A stretch of DNA of 64,000 nt from Thalassia testudinum (GCA_037157565.1 JAZHRO010000002.1:40878501-40942500), one strand, 5' to 3'. Counted from the first letter of the stretch, positions 22,043-33,475 are shown. The notes: generated by a model not told the origin, from the letters alone. Translations and numbers: made by a program.

Positions 22043-23388
22043 TGTTGGAACCTTGTTCCACATCTCATTTTGGTGTTAACAAAATTATTATGGATTAATG
22101 TTTACCATTAAGTGTTTTTCAGATTTAGGTGAAGAAGCAAGGCAAACAGGAAATGATGAAGGCATGATGGTGAGAAGAAAAAGATCATGTCATGGAGGAG
22201 GTAAGATGACAAGGAAGAGTCGAAGTGAAGAAGATCAACTTTGGCCTTTAGGCTTTCTAGTTTAGATTTTATATTTATAGATTGTATATACATCTTAATA
22301 AAGAATCATAACTTAAATCGTAAAATCAAGTAGAGATAAATTAGGATTTATATTGCAAATATTTTCAAAGTACGTAATGGATTAAAATACTTAAAATAGG
22401 TACTTGTAAGCAAGTATCGGTACTGTTCATCAGTACTGGTACTTGCAAGGCACAGGTTTGAAAATTCATCTCAAACTGTGAATAACAAGTACCGGTATCA
22501 ACCATGAGTACCGGTACATGTTGGCCATAGGCTGAAGCTTTATTTCTGGCCTGAACCTTACAAGTACCGGTACTCATGATGAGTACCGATACAGGTAGGT
22601 TACTGTGCCCAAGGAATTTCAAACCTGGGAGTCACAAGTACCGATACCCATGATGAATATTGGTACCAGGACTCATGTACTGGTGGTAGTGAGCTACTAG
22701 TACCGGTACTAGCTAGCCACTGGCCCAAAACAGAATGGCTGGAATATTAATTTTGTCAATGTGAACGTTGGAAATTAAATCCCAACGTCTAGTAGACAAG
22801 TATCCTAGGTCCTAAACTCTATAAAATGAGTCTTGGACTCTTTGTTTGCACACAAGAGATATTAGAAATATAAGGAAAATTCCTAGAGTTATATTTCACA
22901 ATTTTCCACCACACATTCAAGAGAAGGAATAGTTTGTTGCTCTCAATCTCTCTACGGATTTGCAAGCACATCGAAGTGATTTCTTCACGCATTTTTAAGG
23001 AATTCACGCTCATTCTAGGCTCTCAAATCGGTAACATTATATTTACATTTGTTGAGAGGCTTAGGAACTTAGTTGTAAGATCTTTCTTTCTTACACCTGT
23101 ATTTCATTTGTTCTTGAGCATTTGCTCGTTGGGTTGTAACAAACCCGTTTTTGTACTTGGGTTGAAGTAACCCGTTAATTACCTCGGTTGGTAAATTGAT
23201 TTCCTCGAGGTTGAGGGAATCGGGTTAAAAACCTAAGCTGGGAGGCTTAGGTAGTGGAGTACCCAAGGGAAGGGAATCACTATACATATTGTGCCTATTT
23301 TTGTGGTTTGATTGATTGTGCAATCTTTCTTGTTATTACTAATATTATGCTTGATTGTTTGTGCACATATCCTCAAATCAATCCTACA
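22043..23388 (+). mobile_element. Solo LTR, Ty1/copia type (1346 bp), TSD CTCTT
   Basis: It begins TGTTGGAACC and ends ...AATCCTACA, and is flanked by perfect 5-bp duplications CTCTT (22038-22042 and 23389-23393). It is homologous to the minus-strand LTR at 33482-34848, which adjoins a copia primer site and gag, and this fixes the class. U3 holds a GTACCGGTAC palindrome array, then a TATA box (CTATAAAAT, 22819-22827). Only one LTR is present, the outcome of LTR-LTR recombination. Confidence 0.88.
22399..22712. promoter_or_regulatory. GTACCGGTAC palindrome array in copia U3
   Basis: Variants of the palindrome GTACCGGTAC recur: gtatcggtactg, gtactggtact, gtaccggtatc, gtaccggtacat, gtaccggtactc, gtaccgatac, gtaccgatacc, attggtaccag, gtactggtgg and gtaccggtact. 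Several are linked by 'catgatgag' spacers. The array ends about 107 bases before the TATA box at 22820. GTAC is also the core recognised by SBP-box proteins, but binding is speculation. Confidence 0.7.
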
Positions 23389-24000
23389 CTCTTAGCTGCT
23401 GATATTAGGAAGAATCTGTTAAATTTGAGTAGTATTTGAGTTGTTAATTTGTTGTAGCATCAGTAGCAGTAGTAGCTGCTATTTGAGCTGCTGAATTTGA
23501 ATAGCAGTATCTAGTTCATCTTCTGAGTTGAGCTAAAATTCAATCAATAGCAGCTATAATAGCTGCAGTAGTTGTTGGCTTTAGCAGTTTAGCCATTGTT
23601 ATGGCTAAAGAATGATCGGATTCATGTGGATTTAGGCTGGAATTGGGATGTTTATGAAGCTGACCTGTGTTTAGTGTTAGGAATATTTGTACAAGCATTT
23701 ATGTACTAAAAGTGGATTTTAATTTAACTTGAATTACTTGTAATCTTATTTCAATTCCTTTGTCAGCCATTTAAAATTGAGCCTAACCATCCAATCTAAT
23801 TTATTAATGAAATTCAATGTGAAAATCATGCTTAGTGCTTCATTTACCTTTTATATAATATGATGGACATTATTGAATGTTTAAACATCCTTTCCAGCAC
23901 ATAGATTCCATTTTAGAGGCTTAGGTTCTTATTTCAAACCCCTTTTAGGCCTCATTTGGTGTTGACTTGTAATATAAGTAAAATCATAAAAAAATTCCAA

Positions 24001-25079
24001 AAAAATAAAATAAACTTGTCTTGAGTAAAATCATGTATGTATGCAATGTTTTAAGGCATTCTGAACCTTCAGCTTGGTAGAACATACTAGCCGACGATTC
24101 AATATACCATGGAACTTAATAAAAGAACTAAACATGAAAAATAATAAAAACAACTCTCTCTCTCATCGTACTCTTTCTCTCTCACCCTTTACCTTTACTA
24201 TATATATAAAACCCATAAAAATCAGAAAAATCCCAAAAACACTCAAAAATACCATGTATATTATGTATATACTTGTATATATAAGCTAAACGTAAGCTAT
24301 ATGTATATAGTATACAATATGTATAAAATATCTATAAATAACTTATATATATATTCTATATAGTAAATTAAGTATTTAGAGTGATTTATTATACATATAA
24401 CTTTATTGTATTATTATATATTAAATTATATAACTTAAATATATACTAAACTAAATAATTCTTTAAACCTATTTAAATGTACATATTTATACCTGCTATA
24501 CATACATATTTATATATGTATTATGTACCATATAATACCTATAATTTAATTTAATTATGTATTTACAGTAAATAATTAAGTTATTAAGTTATTTAGGTAA
24601 TTTATTAACTTAAAATAAAATAAATTAGTAATTTAAGTTAATACTGAGATAATTTATAGTGTATACTTGTAATATATTATACTAAGTATTTTCAACTTAC
24701 TTATATCATATTTATACTGTATTATAGTAGTAATAGTTTATTTATATGAAAAACCATCTTAAACAAATATTTAATTGTATATAAATTAAAATAAAGCTTC
24801 TAAAATATAATACAAATATGTAATAAATAATTTATTATGTATAGTATTACTGTATTAAGTCAATTTGATAATTAATTAACTAATTTATACTTTAATTAAC
24901 AAATTAACATCTAATTTAATGTTTACAAATTGTAAACTTTACCTAATTTTATTATATACGTAAATAATTTATTTATGTAAAGTAATTATATAATTATGTA
25001 TCAGGGCTTTACAATGGTATAGTTTATTTTTAATTTAAATTAAATTATGGCCCTCAAATCTATGGCCAAAGTTACCAAA
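24001..25079. other. Very AT-rich intergenic block
   Basis: From about 24190 to 25030 the DNA is almost only A and T with 'tatata', 'taatta' and 'aattta' phrases. The short frames are meaningless. It could act as a matrix-attachment-like region, but no specific evidence is present. Confidence 0.5.
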
Positions 25080-25600
25080 TCAGGACTCACCTGCGAGTTG
25101 GTTGCAGCGCTTGATGGGCGCTAAGATAGTGCCACATCGCGGCCTTACAACCGCTTGAAGCGGTATTTTAGTGTTTCGTGTTCTCTGCTCCCTAGTCGAT
25201 GACACACGGCGTGAAATACACATACCCACATATCATCTCCTCTTGATACATGAGCATGCAATACTAATGAGATTATTTATGCACAGTGATGGGCCTGGGG
25301 CCATACACTATGTAAATGGGTCCATTGAGGAGCTTGAAATTGGATTTAATGCGCCTAATTAAGAACTAGGGTGACTTTAGTAGAGGTTTGGTCCCACCTT
25401 GTAAACGATGTTATGTATCCTTCGAAAAGATCGCCCGCCAATTACAAAATGTAATTTTTGTTAAATGAACGGTGCATGTGTGAGCGTGTTAAGAGAAATT
25501 TGACTTAAGTATAAAAAAAGAGAGGAGTGCCTACATAAATTAAGTGTAAAGAAGAGAAGAGAAGAGTCGCAGGAGAGGCTAAGTCTTTAGACTCCCCTAA
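25080..25600 (+). repeat. Decayed fragment resembling the USE-bearing repeat
   Basis: The part 25370-25600 has 'gtgactttag', 'ggtcccaccttgtaa' and a GA-rich tract ending 'agagaagagaagag' in the order seen in the repeat copies at 1 and 14100. The match is short and diverged, and no TATA box at the right spacing remains. The rest of the interval has no recognisable feature. Confidence 0.3.
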
Positions 25601-25819
25601 GACCTATGTGTGTGTACATATGTATATGTATAATATATGTAAAGTATAAGTATATAATATATATATATATATAAATAATGTAAATAATTACGTATACTGT
25701 AATATATATGTATATAGTATGTATGTGAAATATAAATAGAGTATAGTTTGTTTGAGCTTTTACATGTATATAAATAAGTAAGAGTTTTAGTGACAGGTAT
25801 ATATGTATATACGTTAGTG
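25601..25819. repeat. TA/TG microsatellite-rich stretch
   Basis: Runs of (TA)n, (TG)n and tatgtatat phrases fill 25605-25815, and the solo LTR has inserted next to it. Confidence 0.6.
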
Positions 25820-25824
25820 TAAGT

Positions 25825-27499
25825 TGTTGGTGCTAAAGCACCACGATAGTTTAATTTGATAATAACAAAACATGTGTTATTTAACATTTGCATTTTTTCT
25901 TTTTAAATGGAGGCGTGTTTAGACGGAGTTCGAGCTCGCATCCATGGCAAATTGGAAGAGCTTGACGGAGGAGGAGTTTCGCGAGGAGCGAAAGCTTGAA
26001 GAAGGAATGAGATGAAGAATATGATAGATTTCCTTTCTTATTCATTTGTCTTTATTTCTTTTGTTGCTCTTTTTCTTTCTTAGATTACTTGTTAAAGAGC
26101 CTCAAAGAACCCTTAAAGTAGTCCTAGGAATACTCTCATAACCCTAGGATACTTAGGTTTTCTGTAGAGAACTTAGAAAATCAAAATAGGGTTCTGATAG
26201 CCTAATCAAACGTCTAATATGGAAATCAAACGTCTGATAGTGACTTTTAAGATGTTTGACTGTTGATTTGGACGTCCAATAACTTAGGTTGGACTTAGTA
26301 GGTTCTGTCTGTTGAAATCAGACATCCAGACCTTAGTCCAGACGTCTGATGGTTGTGCCAAACGTCTAATTAGTGAAACGTTGGCTAACAAAGTAAATGT
26401 TGAGGAAAATAACCGTTAGGCTTCTATCATATGTCCGTAGAGGATCCTAGACGTTTGATATGTGACCGTTGAGTCTCATTGTGAGCCAAAATCACCATTG
26501 TCAGATTATTTTAGCCGTTAACCTATCTTGGGAATCCATTCCCGTTGTATAATAGGTTTCCAGACGTCCAGACCTAGTGCTAGACGTCCTGTACGTCGTC
26601 TGATGGCCTTACACTAGAACCCTGTCTAGGTCTAAAGCAAGTCAGGAAGGAAACTCGCCTAGAATCAGACGTCTGACTTAGTTCTCAAACGTCTTAAGCA
26701 AGTTTTCAAGACGTCTGATACCTAGAACAGACATTTGATGACCCTATCAGAATTATAAATGATTTTGATTGCGGCCTATTTTGCCTTTTGTTCAACCCCA
26801 ACGGCTATGGAAGCTTTCTAAGGCCTTCCAAAGCCTTCCTAGGCCCTCTATAAATAGAGGAGGACCCTTGCCTTATGAAGATACACCCAAGCAACACACT
26901 TTCCACATCTTTTGTGTCCAAAAGGAGAAGCTCTAGCTCTCCAAGCATTTGTTCCACATCTAGAGAACTTCAATTTTGTCGCGCACCCGCTCTCCCTTTA
27001 CGATTACGAGAGCGACAAAGTGCCACCGCGTGGTTCACGCACTTACGTCGTCATGCCGATGCACTCCCACCTATGGGAAGATTCTTCACCTATAGTAGCT
27101 AGGTTCATTTATATACTTTTTTCGCTCTGTAAGTCTGTTGTATTTTATCTTTATTTTTGGTTGGGTATTCACATTGAGAATTCCCATCTCCTTCGCGAGA
27201 CAAAATCCTTCTTGTGAAGAGTAGTGGTTTTGAGGTACACTACCTTTGTTCAAAGTAGTGTGGTTGTAAGAGATTAAGTCACCCTTATTTTAAGTAACTT
27301 ATTTAGTGGATTTGATCGACTTGGTCGATCGGAAATCCTAACCCGAGAGGGTTAGGTGGTGGTTTTTATCTAATTTGGGTTTCCACCGAAAAATTTCTTT
27401 GCCTTTGTGTGATTAGTTATTTTTGTGAGATTGTTGTTTATTTTAATTTCGCATTTTATACGTTATGCATATCTCACCCTCCTCCCGTAGGGAATTACA
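25825..27499 (+). mobile_element. Solo LTR (1675 bp), copia-like CAGACGTCTG family, TSD TAAGT
   Basis: It begins TGTTGGTGCTAAAGCACCA and ends ...GGGAATTACA, flanked by perfect TAAGT duplications (25820-25824 and 27500-27504). Its reverse complement aligns with the LTRs at 44914-46639 and 50344-52075. In this canonical orientation the order is TG end, a 'ttgataataacaaaac' block typical of copia LTR starts, U3 with decayed CAGACGTCTG palindromes, a TATA box, then R/U5 and an end with 'tctcaccctcc'. Many palindromes have lost their CpG (aaacgtct, gacatct), so this copy looks older. Confidence 0.88.
26849..26856 (+). promoter_or_regulatory. TATA box of solo LTR
   Basis: TATAAATA in the context 'ggccctctataaatagagg' is conserved in all three copies of the family. 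The palindrome array lies about 90-640 bases upstream. Confidence 0.75.
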
Positions 27500-27504
27500 T
27501 AAGT

Positions 27505-28938
27505 AACAATTTTTTAAATTTTAGCGACACTTATATATATTACCATATGTATAATATATGTTACTAAAGATGTTAGTATATTAATCTAACTTAATACAGT
27601 AAATATTATTAACTATTTTTATATCTATATTTAGGTATTAACTATATTAGTTGTAAATAATTAACATAGATTAATTATATATAATTTTTAATGTTTGTTT
27701 ATGTATACATGTTTTCAAGCATTGTAATATATTTTTATAGATTCTTTTGTAAATAATTAACTAAATTCTTTCATTTATTGAATCGTTCATTTATTTTTGT
27801 AAATAAAATCAGTAATTTTGGAATAAAAGAATATTTTTGAACTTAGAAAGTGACGTATATCAGTAATTGCCTCTCAGTAAATGACATGAAATAAACCAGT
27901 AAAAATTAAGTAAATAAATAAAATTGATACGACACCGGTTTGCATTTGTAATATATACTATAATAACGACATTTAAAACATAATTTTTAGTGCGAATCGA
28001 TAGTCGACGACCGTATTTTTGACGCTGTTGTTGGGGACAAAAATCAATTAACAATGCTTTATTGTGATTGATTGATAATTGTCGCAAAAAGTCGATTACA
28101 TGCCCAGGCCTAAAAAGCACCGAGCAATTCGGGTTGTGTTTGATTGGGGTTCAGGTTATCCCAGATTGGAGTGTGATAAGTTGAGGGAGGTGTTTGTTTG
28201 AAGGACTTGTAATGATTGAGGATTCATAATGATTGGTATGGTAATATGATATTAGTAAGTGATATTTTAATATTATAATATGATGTGAATATGTATATTA
28301 TATTGAATTAGATATATTTTAATATATGTTAAGTTGATGCGAGTGAATATATTATGATGTGAGTAGGTATTAATGTTGATGTGATATAAATAATAATAAT
28401 AATTGATGTTAAATGAAAAATTATGAAACTCTTTTCTATAAGTCCTTACCTTATTCTAATCTCACCCACAAACTCTTAATCCACTCGCAGGCCTGCTCTC
28501 AAAAGCAGCTTTAGGCTTTATTTGGTAGGATAATAAGATTTATATGGGGATAAAGTACTGTAGAGATAAGTTGATGGGTATTTGGTTGCTGGTATAAGAA
28601 TGAGTAGTGGGATAAAATGATTAGATTGCGATGTGATATTGATAGATGATTTTTTAATATTATGATATAATTATGAGTAGATTGATATGATATAATAAAT
28701 ATATTTTAATAGATATATTATATTAGAATAAATATATTTTATTATATAATAATATTGATGTCACATGATATAATAATTTAATTTTAATATTGATGAGGAA
28801 GTAAAATAACTTATATTTTTTAACTTTCGAATTAATTTCGTTCACTTTTTCTCAGAATCCTTTCATCGAGCCCTTATCCCGTGGCAGGGTCTCTTGCCGT
28901 ACAGGGCATTAGTGTAAGAAGAGGGGCACCTTCGTGAT
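27505..28938. other. AT-rich 5' flank of the mTERF gene, MITE-like phrases
   Basis: The stretch is mostly AT-rich. Two related segments, about 28130-28250 and 28510-28630, share phrases such as 'tttgattgggg/tttggttgctgg', 'gataagttga.gg' and 'gatgtgatat', suggesting two decayed copies of a small non-autonomous DNA element near the gene. No clear TIR or TATA box was found. 28860-28938 is the less AT-rich proximal leader. Confidence 0.4.
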
Positions 28939-30174
28939 GTGCCTTATCCCGTACCACCAAAACGATATGACATGATGCTCCTTCTCCCTCTTCCCCAGAA
29001 CGTTATCCTACTGGATTCCCCACCCAACACCCTTCCCTTCCAAAGACGAACCCCCTCCCCTTTCCCTCCCTCTCACCAATACCACCACCACGGCCGGCGC
29101 TGCCTTCTTATTCCGACACGCCCGCGCGCCTACTACCTCTCCTCCTCCACGGAAGAGCCTAGCGTCTCCGTTCACTCCGTTCTCCGCAGCCACGGCATCC
29201 CCGACGCCGCCTGCAAAGCCCTCCTCTCCAAGTTCCCGGACTTCTTCCTCAAAATAAAGCCCCTCGAGACCCTCCACCCCAAGCTTCAGTTCCTCCGCTC
29301 CGCTGGCCTCTCCGGCCTCGACATCGCCGATGTCCTCCTCTGCAATCCCCGTCTCCTCCACTATAGCCTCCACCCTTCCCTCTCCTCCTCCGTCACCTTC
29401 TTCGCCTCCGTCCTCCCCTCCAAGGAGGACCTCGTCAGGGTCCTCAAGTTGGCTGTCTGTTACCGCACCGATCAGATGAAGGCCAACCTCCAGGCTCTCC
29501 GCAAACGCGGTGCCTCCGAGAGCCTCATCCGCAAGATCATCCTCCTGCGGCCTCGCTCACTCGCCAGGCCCACCGAGGAGTTCGTCGCCGGGTTAGAGAC
29601 CATTGAAAAGCTCGGCCTGAGACCCACCGGGAAGCCCTTCGCGTCTGCGGTGGTCGTGTTGTGCTACATGTCCAGGAAGACCTTCTCGAGGAAGGTCGAC
29701 CTCCTCAAGGAGTTGGGTTGGTCCGAGGAGCAGGTGTTCTCTATCTTCAGGAGGAACCCCAGGATTCTCACCGTATCCGACCAACTCTTAAGGAAGAATC
29801 TCGCCTACTTCAAGGAGGTGCTCGGGTGGGGACCGGACCTCCTTTGCTCGGATCCAAGGATAATTGAAAACAGCCTGGAGAAGAGGATCATACCACGGTG
29901 TGCGGTGCTCAACGTGCTCATGATGAAGGGACTGCTAGAGAAGAAGAAGAAGACGTGGTGTCCGTGGAGGTTCACGATGGCCAACAGTCGCTTCTTTGCG
30001 GATTACGTCGACAAGTACAAAGAGGAGGCCCCTGAAGTGCTGGAGGCTTACCAGGGGATCATCGAGTTCACGGGATGGGGGTGGTTGAAGGATGTACCAG
30101 CAGAAGAAGAAAAAGAAGAAGAAGAAGAAGAAGAAGAAGAAGAAGAAGAAGAAGAAGCCCTGAAGAGCTCGTGA
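28939..30174 (+). CDS. mTERF-family protein (mitochondrial/plastid transcription termination factor family)
   Basis: Intronless frame of 411 codons. Residues 1-70 are rich in Pro, Ser, Arg and His with few acidic residues, as in an organelle transit peptide. From about residue 75 on, mTERF-type repeats of about 35 residues follow: a helix, a second helix ending in a P-x-(L/F) turn, and so on. Visible blocks are LRSHGIPDAACKALLSKFPDF, FLRSAGLSGLDIADVLLCNP, LRKRGASESLIRKIILLRPR, ELGWSEEQVFSIFRRNPRIL and KEVLGWGPDLLCSDPRII. Known family members bind organellar nucleic acid and affect transcription, splicing or translation of organelle genes; the exact role here is unknown. A second in-frame Met pair at codons 12-13 (28972) could be the true start. 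The tail is a nearly pure Glu run encoded by (GAA)n. High G/C at third positions contrasts sharply with the flanks. Confidence 0.93.
   Translation: MPYPVPPKRYDMMLLLPLPQNVILLDSPPNTLPFQRRTPSPFPPSHQYHHHGRRCLLIPTRPRAYYLSSSTEEPSVSVHSVLRSHGIPDAACKALLSKFPDFFLKIKPLETLHPKLQFLRSAGLSGLDIADVLLCNPRLLHYSLHPSLSSSVTFFASVLPSKEDLVRVLKLAVCYRTDQMKANLQALRKRGASESLIRKIILLRPRSLARPTEEFVAGLETIEKLGLRPTGKPFASAVVVLCYMSRKTFSRKVDLLKELGWSEEQVFSIFRRNPRILTVSDQLLRKNLAYFKEVLGWGPDLLCSDPRIIENSLEKRIIPRCAVLNVLMMKGLLEKKKKTWCPWRFTMANSRFFADYVDKYKEEAPEVLEAYQGIIEFTGWGWLKDVPAEEEKEEEEEEEEEEEEEEALKSS
30102..30157 (+). repeat. (GAA)n microsatellite encoding the poly-Glu tail
   Basis: About 18 near-perfect GAA/GAG codons at the 3' end of the mTERF reading frame. 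Length variation would change the acidic tail without a frameshift. Confidence 0.9.
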
Positions 30175-30506
30175 TGATCGTATATGATTGATTCCCATTG
30201 GTACAATCTATCTATTGCAGCAGCAGCTTTGAGCATCAATTTTCCTTCCTTCCTTCCTTCAGGTAAGACTAGAGTACTGATGATGTTGATGTCTCACTGG
30301 CTATAGATTTTTCTAACCCATGATGGATATTGGTTTTCACCTTGTGGGAAACACGATCACTTGATGCTTGTATTCTGGAAATCTCTAACAGCGTGTATGA
30401 TTCTTCCCTCCCCCCTGGAAGAAATATCAGAGAGTTCAATTGATTTGCCACTTGTTACAATTTTAGGGGGATTTATTTTTTTTCAGCCCCATGTTCCATT
30501 TTTCGT
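30175..30506 (+). other. 3' flank / probable UTR of the mTERF gene
   Basis: No coding feature. A ttcc microsatellite (30241-30259) is present. No definite polyadenylation signal can be assigned. Confidence 0.35.
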
Positions 30507-31232
30507 ATGACCACCATGAAGAGTAGAAACGTCTTGCCATTACTGTTTGTTGAAGAGAGACATCATATCTTATCTGTAATCTGTGTCAATTGCCTCTTAT
30601 CTGTATGTGTGTATCAGTACATTGTAGTGTCGGAGAGTGCTCAGCAGGGAATTGGAGGTCATGTCCTTGGAGGGGGGAGGATGTATTTTGAGGAGATTAC
30701 ATGTGAGGAGATGGTGGATTTTGGTGGGAAGGGGGAGGTGTATGGTGTAGGGAGGAGCAGCATTCAAGGAGAGTGGGGAGAGTCTTTGAAGCTTTCTGCA
30801 GAGAAGGCAAAGCATGTTGAGTTGAGCCTATGGGACATTGAGGGATTGGGAAGTGAGGTGGTGCTCAGAGTTCTCCACCAGGTAGCCCTGGTCAGGTACC
30901 AGGGTTCCACGAGTACTTTAGGAAAAAATCATGGGTTTTTCATCCCTCTTTTTGGAGCAACAAACCAAGATGGTTGTAAGGAACAAATAATCCAGATTTC
31001 GAAAGTCATTTTTCGCTTACACTCAGTATACCCCACAGAAGTGATATCGTCATTGTTGGAGTTTTACACATCATGGACTCCTAATTTATCCCCCAATTTG
31101 GGTTTCAAGGTGTGGGGATTCCCATGTGGATGCTCCCAATATTGGAAATTCAAGAACCCTGGAGGTTCTGAAAATGATCTCAAATCAATGATCATTGATT
31201 TGTCGAGGAAAAGAATTGGGTTGCTGCTCTGA
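30507..31232 (+). CDS. Hypothetical 241-residue ORF, unrecognised
   Basis: One uninterrupted frame of 241 codons starts about 330 bases after the mTERF stop, on the same strand. The central part (about residues 50-125: GGHVLGGGRMYFEEITCEEM, WGESLKLSAEKAKHVELSLW, DIEGLGSEVVLRVLHQVALV) looks protein-like, with a reasonable amino-acid mix. The first 40 residues are hydrophobic and Cys-rich and may be non-coding read-through. I recognise no domain. It may be an exon of a host gene whose other exons are not visible, a part of a long 3' UTR, or chance. The following 300 bases hold another open stretch in a different frame (31272-31553). Confidence 0.25.
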   Translation: MTTMKSRNVLPLLFVEERHHILSVICVNCLLSVCVYQYIVVSESAQQGIGGHVLGGGRMYFEEITCEEMVDFGGKGEVYGVGRSSIQGEWGESLKLSAEKAKHVELSLWDIEGLGSEVVLRVLHQVALVRYQGSTSTLGKNHGFFIPLFGATNQDGCKEQIIQISKVIFRLHSVYPTEVISSLLEFYTSWTPNLSPNLGFKVWGFPCGCSQYWKFKNPGGSENDLKSMIIDLSRKRIGLLL

Positions 31233-32427
31233 AATCTACTAAGGGTAAAATGTTTTGTAATTTATTGGTCAGTGCCAGTGTTCAGCAGATTGCGCATCTT
31301 TGTTCTCTTATCCAGTGGCTGCTTGTTGGCCAAACATACCTCAAAGGGATTTGGTTTATTAGAGATGATCAATGACACTCAGGTGCCCCCAACAAGCTCA
31401 AATATTATCCGAAGACTATCTTTAGCGGTGCTTTTCCGCAGATGCCTACTTTTATCAAGTTCTGGTAACAAGCATCTTTCAGTGTCTGCATTGTTCCATC
31501 CAGAGATGGCAACTAATGAATCTTTGTCCCATTTCAAAAAAAAAAACAAGTAATGAATCTGTCTGTGAAACTGAAAAGGCTGCTTGTACATAGTTCATCA
31601 AGCGAATATTTCATAGCTGAATGCTATAACTTGCATCAGGAGCATGATTTGTTACTAAATAAGCATGCCCTCAACAAGGCAAGGGTTGAGTTTGATGCTT
31701 TAAGATGACATCTAAAGAAAAATGTTTCTAAATAAATTGATGTACAGGAGGATCAAAAGGCAAACAAAATGTCGACATCAGCGAAGACATGGAATTGTTG
31801 CCCTATTAGCATGTTTCAGTTCCTTCCTATGCCTGATAATAGCTCCAGTTTGCAGAAAAGAAGGAAGAATCCAAAGCTAACAATAGAGTAAACTGGTAAT
31901 TCCATTGAAAGCCAATCACCAGTCTGCATCAATGGAAAATTCAAGTGCTCAAAAGAAGCAGCAAGAAATGCCAAAAGACAATGAAGTGGATGGTGATTCT
32001 CATGTTGCATCTCCAATGAAAAGGCATGTTGTTGATAGGTGGAGTTTGGAGAATGGTTGAGGAAAAGGAATTGAGATATTGAGGATAAAATCAGGATCAC
32101 TGTAAATTGAAGTTTGCAACATTTTCTGGTAGAAGATTGTTTGCTCTATACATAGCCCATATGAGTGTCATTGTGAAATATATCTATCCCAATTTTAGTA
32201 TGAAATTTCTTGGTGCATCCTAGTCAAGACAAGCTTTTTAACGTTAAGAAATATGTAACCTTGGTATTTCAATGTATTGCATCCATGCGTGATCATTAGA
32301 AGCTCAATTAAATCCTCTTTCCCTTCAAATGCTAAGAATTTCAATATTTTGGAACACATGTCCTATAGTTCTGCAGATCTCACGTTAGTGGTTTCTCCTT
32401 GCATGGTGCATTAATAATGCTAGGATA
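31233..32427. other. No supported gene
   Basis: Moderately AT-rich, transcript-like sequence with an internal A-run at 31538-31547. Open frames are short and without domain character. Confidence 0.35.
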
Positions 32428-32459
32428 TCATAGCAACTTGCCTTTTACTTTTAAGATTA

Positions 32460-33440
32460 CCATGTGAACTTGTATGGGTTGGGTATTGTTGTGAAAGCTT
32501 TCTTGAAATTCTTCTTTTTCTTCTTGTCTCTTTCTTTTGTATCCTTCATCTTTTCTTTCTTTTTCTTCTTGTTCATCGGGCAATCTTTTTGCAAGTGTAC
32601 CTTTTTCTTGCACTCATAGCAAACAATATTAGTTGAAATTTTATTAGTTTTCTTATCTTGCTTTCAAGAAATTTTTGCAATATCTTTGTCAGCATCTCCA
32701 CTCTTCATCTTTGGATTTCGAGTCAGGTGAATCCGAGTCTTCCTTGGTTGCTTTGAAGGCAAGGTCTTTCTTCTTACTTGATGTCTCCTCCTTCTCATTC
32801 TTCTTTATGCTTTCTAGTTGAAACTCATAGGCCATGAGTGTTCCAATTAGATTATCAAGCGGCAGAGTTGATAGAGTTGATAGATCTTTCGCTTCTCGTA
32901 TAGCGGTCGTCTTTGGCACCCAATCACTTATAAGAGATTGGAGGATCTTCTTTACAAGTTTCTCTTCAGTCGTCTTTACTTTGAGATTCTTCATCAAGTT
33001 AACGATCTCCTCGGATCGCATGTACGTCTCCTTTATCGATTCTCCTTTTACATCCTGAAACACTCACAATTTTTAGTTAGTATAGAGATACATGTTTCTT
33101 GTACCTTGTTAGTTCCTTCGTTTGTAACTTGGAGTGTGTTCCATATTTCGTATGTTGACTGGCATGTCGAAAGACAGTTGAACTCCTCCTTTGATAATGC
33201 ACAATAAAGTGCATTCATTGCCTTAGCATTGCACATGATCTTTTGTGCTGCTGTTAGCATTACTTCATTCACCTTCGAATCCGTGCACTTTGTTTGAATT
33301 AGACTCTAAGTGTCCTCATCCATTGACTCAAGGAAGACTTGCATCTGCTTCTTTCAATACCCATAATCCGTCCCATTAAAATATGAAGGATGGGTTGATG
33401 ACTACCCCTTAGTGCACCTTGTTTGTAAAGCCATTATGAG
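32460..33440 (-). pseudogene. Ty1/copia gag relic with CCHC zinc knuckle
   Basis: On the minus strand, starting just inside the primer site, are frames with the copia gag (UBN2-type) signature: NALYCALSKEEFNCLSTCQSTYEIWNTLQ (33210-33110), then KGESIKETYMRSEEIVNLM and KVKTTEEKLVKKILQSL with LIGTLMAYEFQLE (33060-32800). A lysine-rich tail with the knuckle CYECKKKVHLQKDC (C-x2-C-x4-H-x4-C, about 32632-32590) follows in another frame. Frameshifts and stops separate the parts. Gag packages element RNA into particles. Protease, integrase and RT are absent: the element stops near 32430, where host-like sequence begins. Confidence 0.85.
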
Positions 33441-33459
33441 TTGTGTTGTGGCATCTTCT

Positions 33460-33475
33460 TACAACTTGTTTAGAT
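33460..33475 (-). other. Degenerate copia primer-binding site
   Basis: On the minus strand TGGTATCTAAAC lies between the LTR-like end and gag. It matches the first seven bases of the tRNA-iMet primer site and then diverges. Its position is right for a 5' LTR to gag junction on the minus strand. Confidence 0.55.

Larger units (their letters stand above)
17245..24000 (+). repeat. Dispersed repeat, copy B, interrupted by two solo LTRs
   Basis: The outer sequence 17245-18765 is the inverted homologue of 3110-4720; after the inserted LTR it resumes at 21423 (caatgggcttaagc, matching the complement of 3190-3215). It continues past the point where copy A ends. A second LTR (22043-23388) is inserted further on. 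The remaining sequence (21423-22042 and 23389-24000) has repeated 'agcagct'-like phrases but no coding domain. Confidence 0.55.

Noticed and set aside
25597..25893. Tyr/Ile-rich minus-strand frame over the TA/TG microsatellite
   Set aside because: It is a translation of (TA)n-like sequence and crosses the solo LTR boundary.
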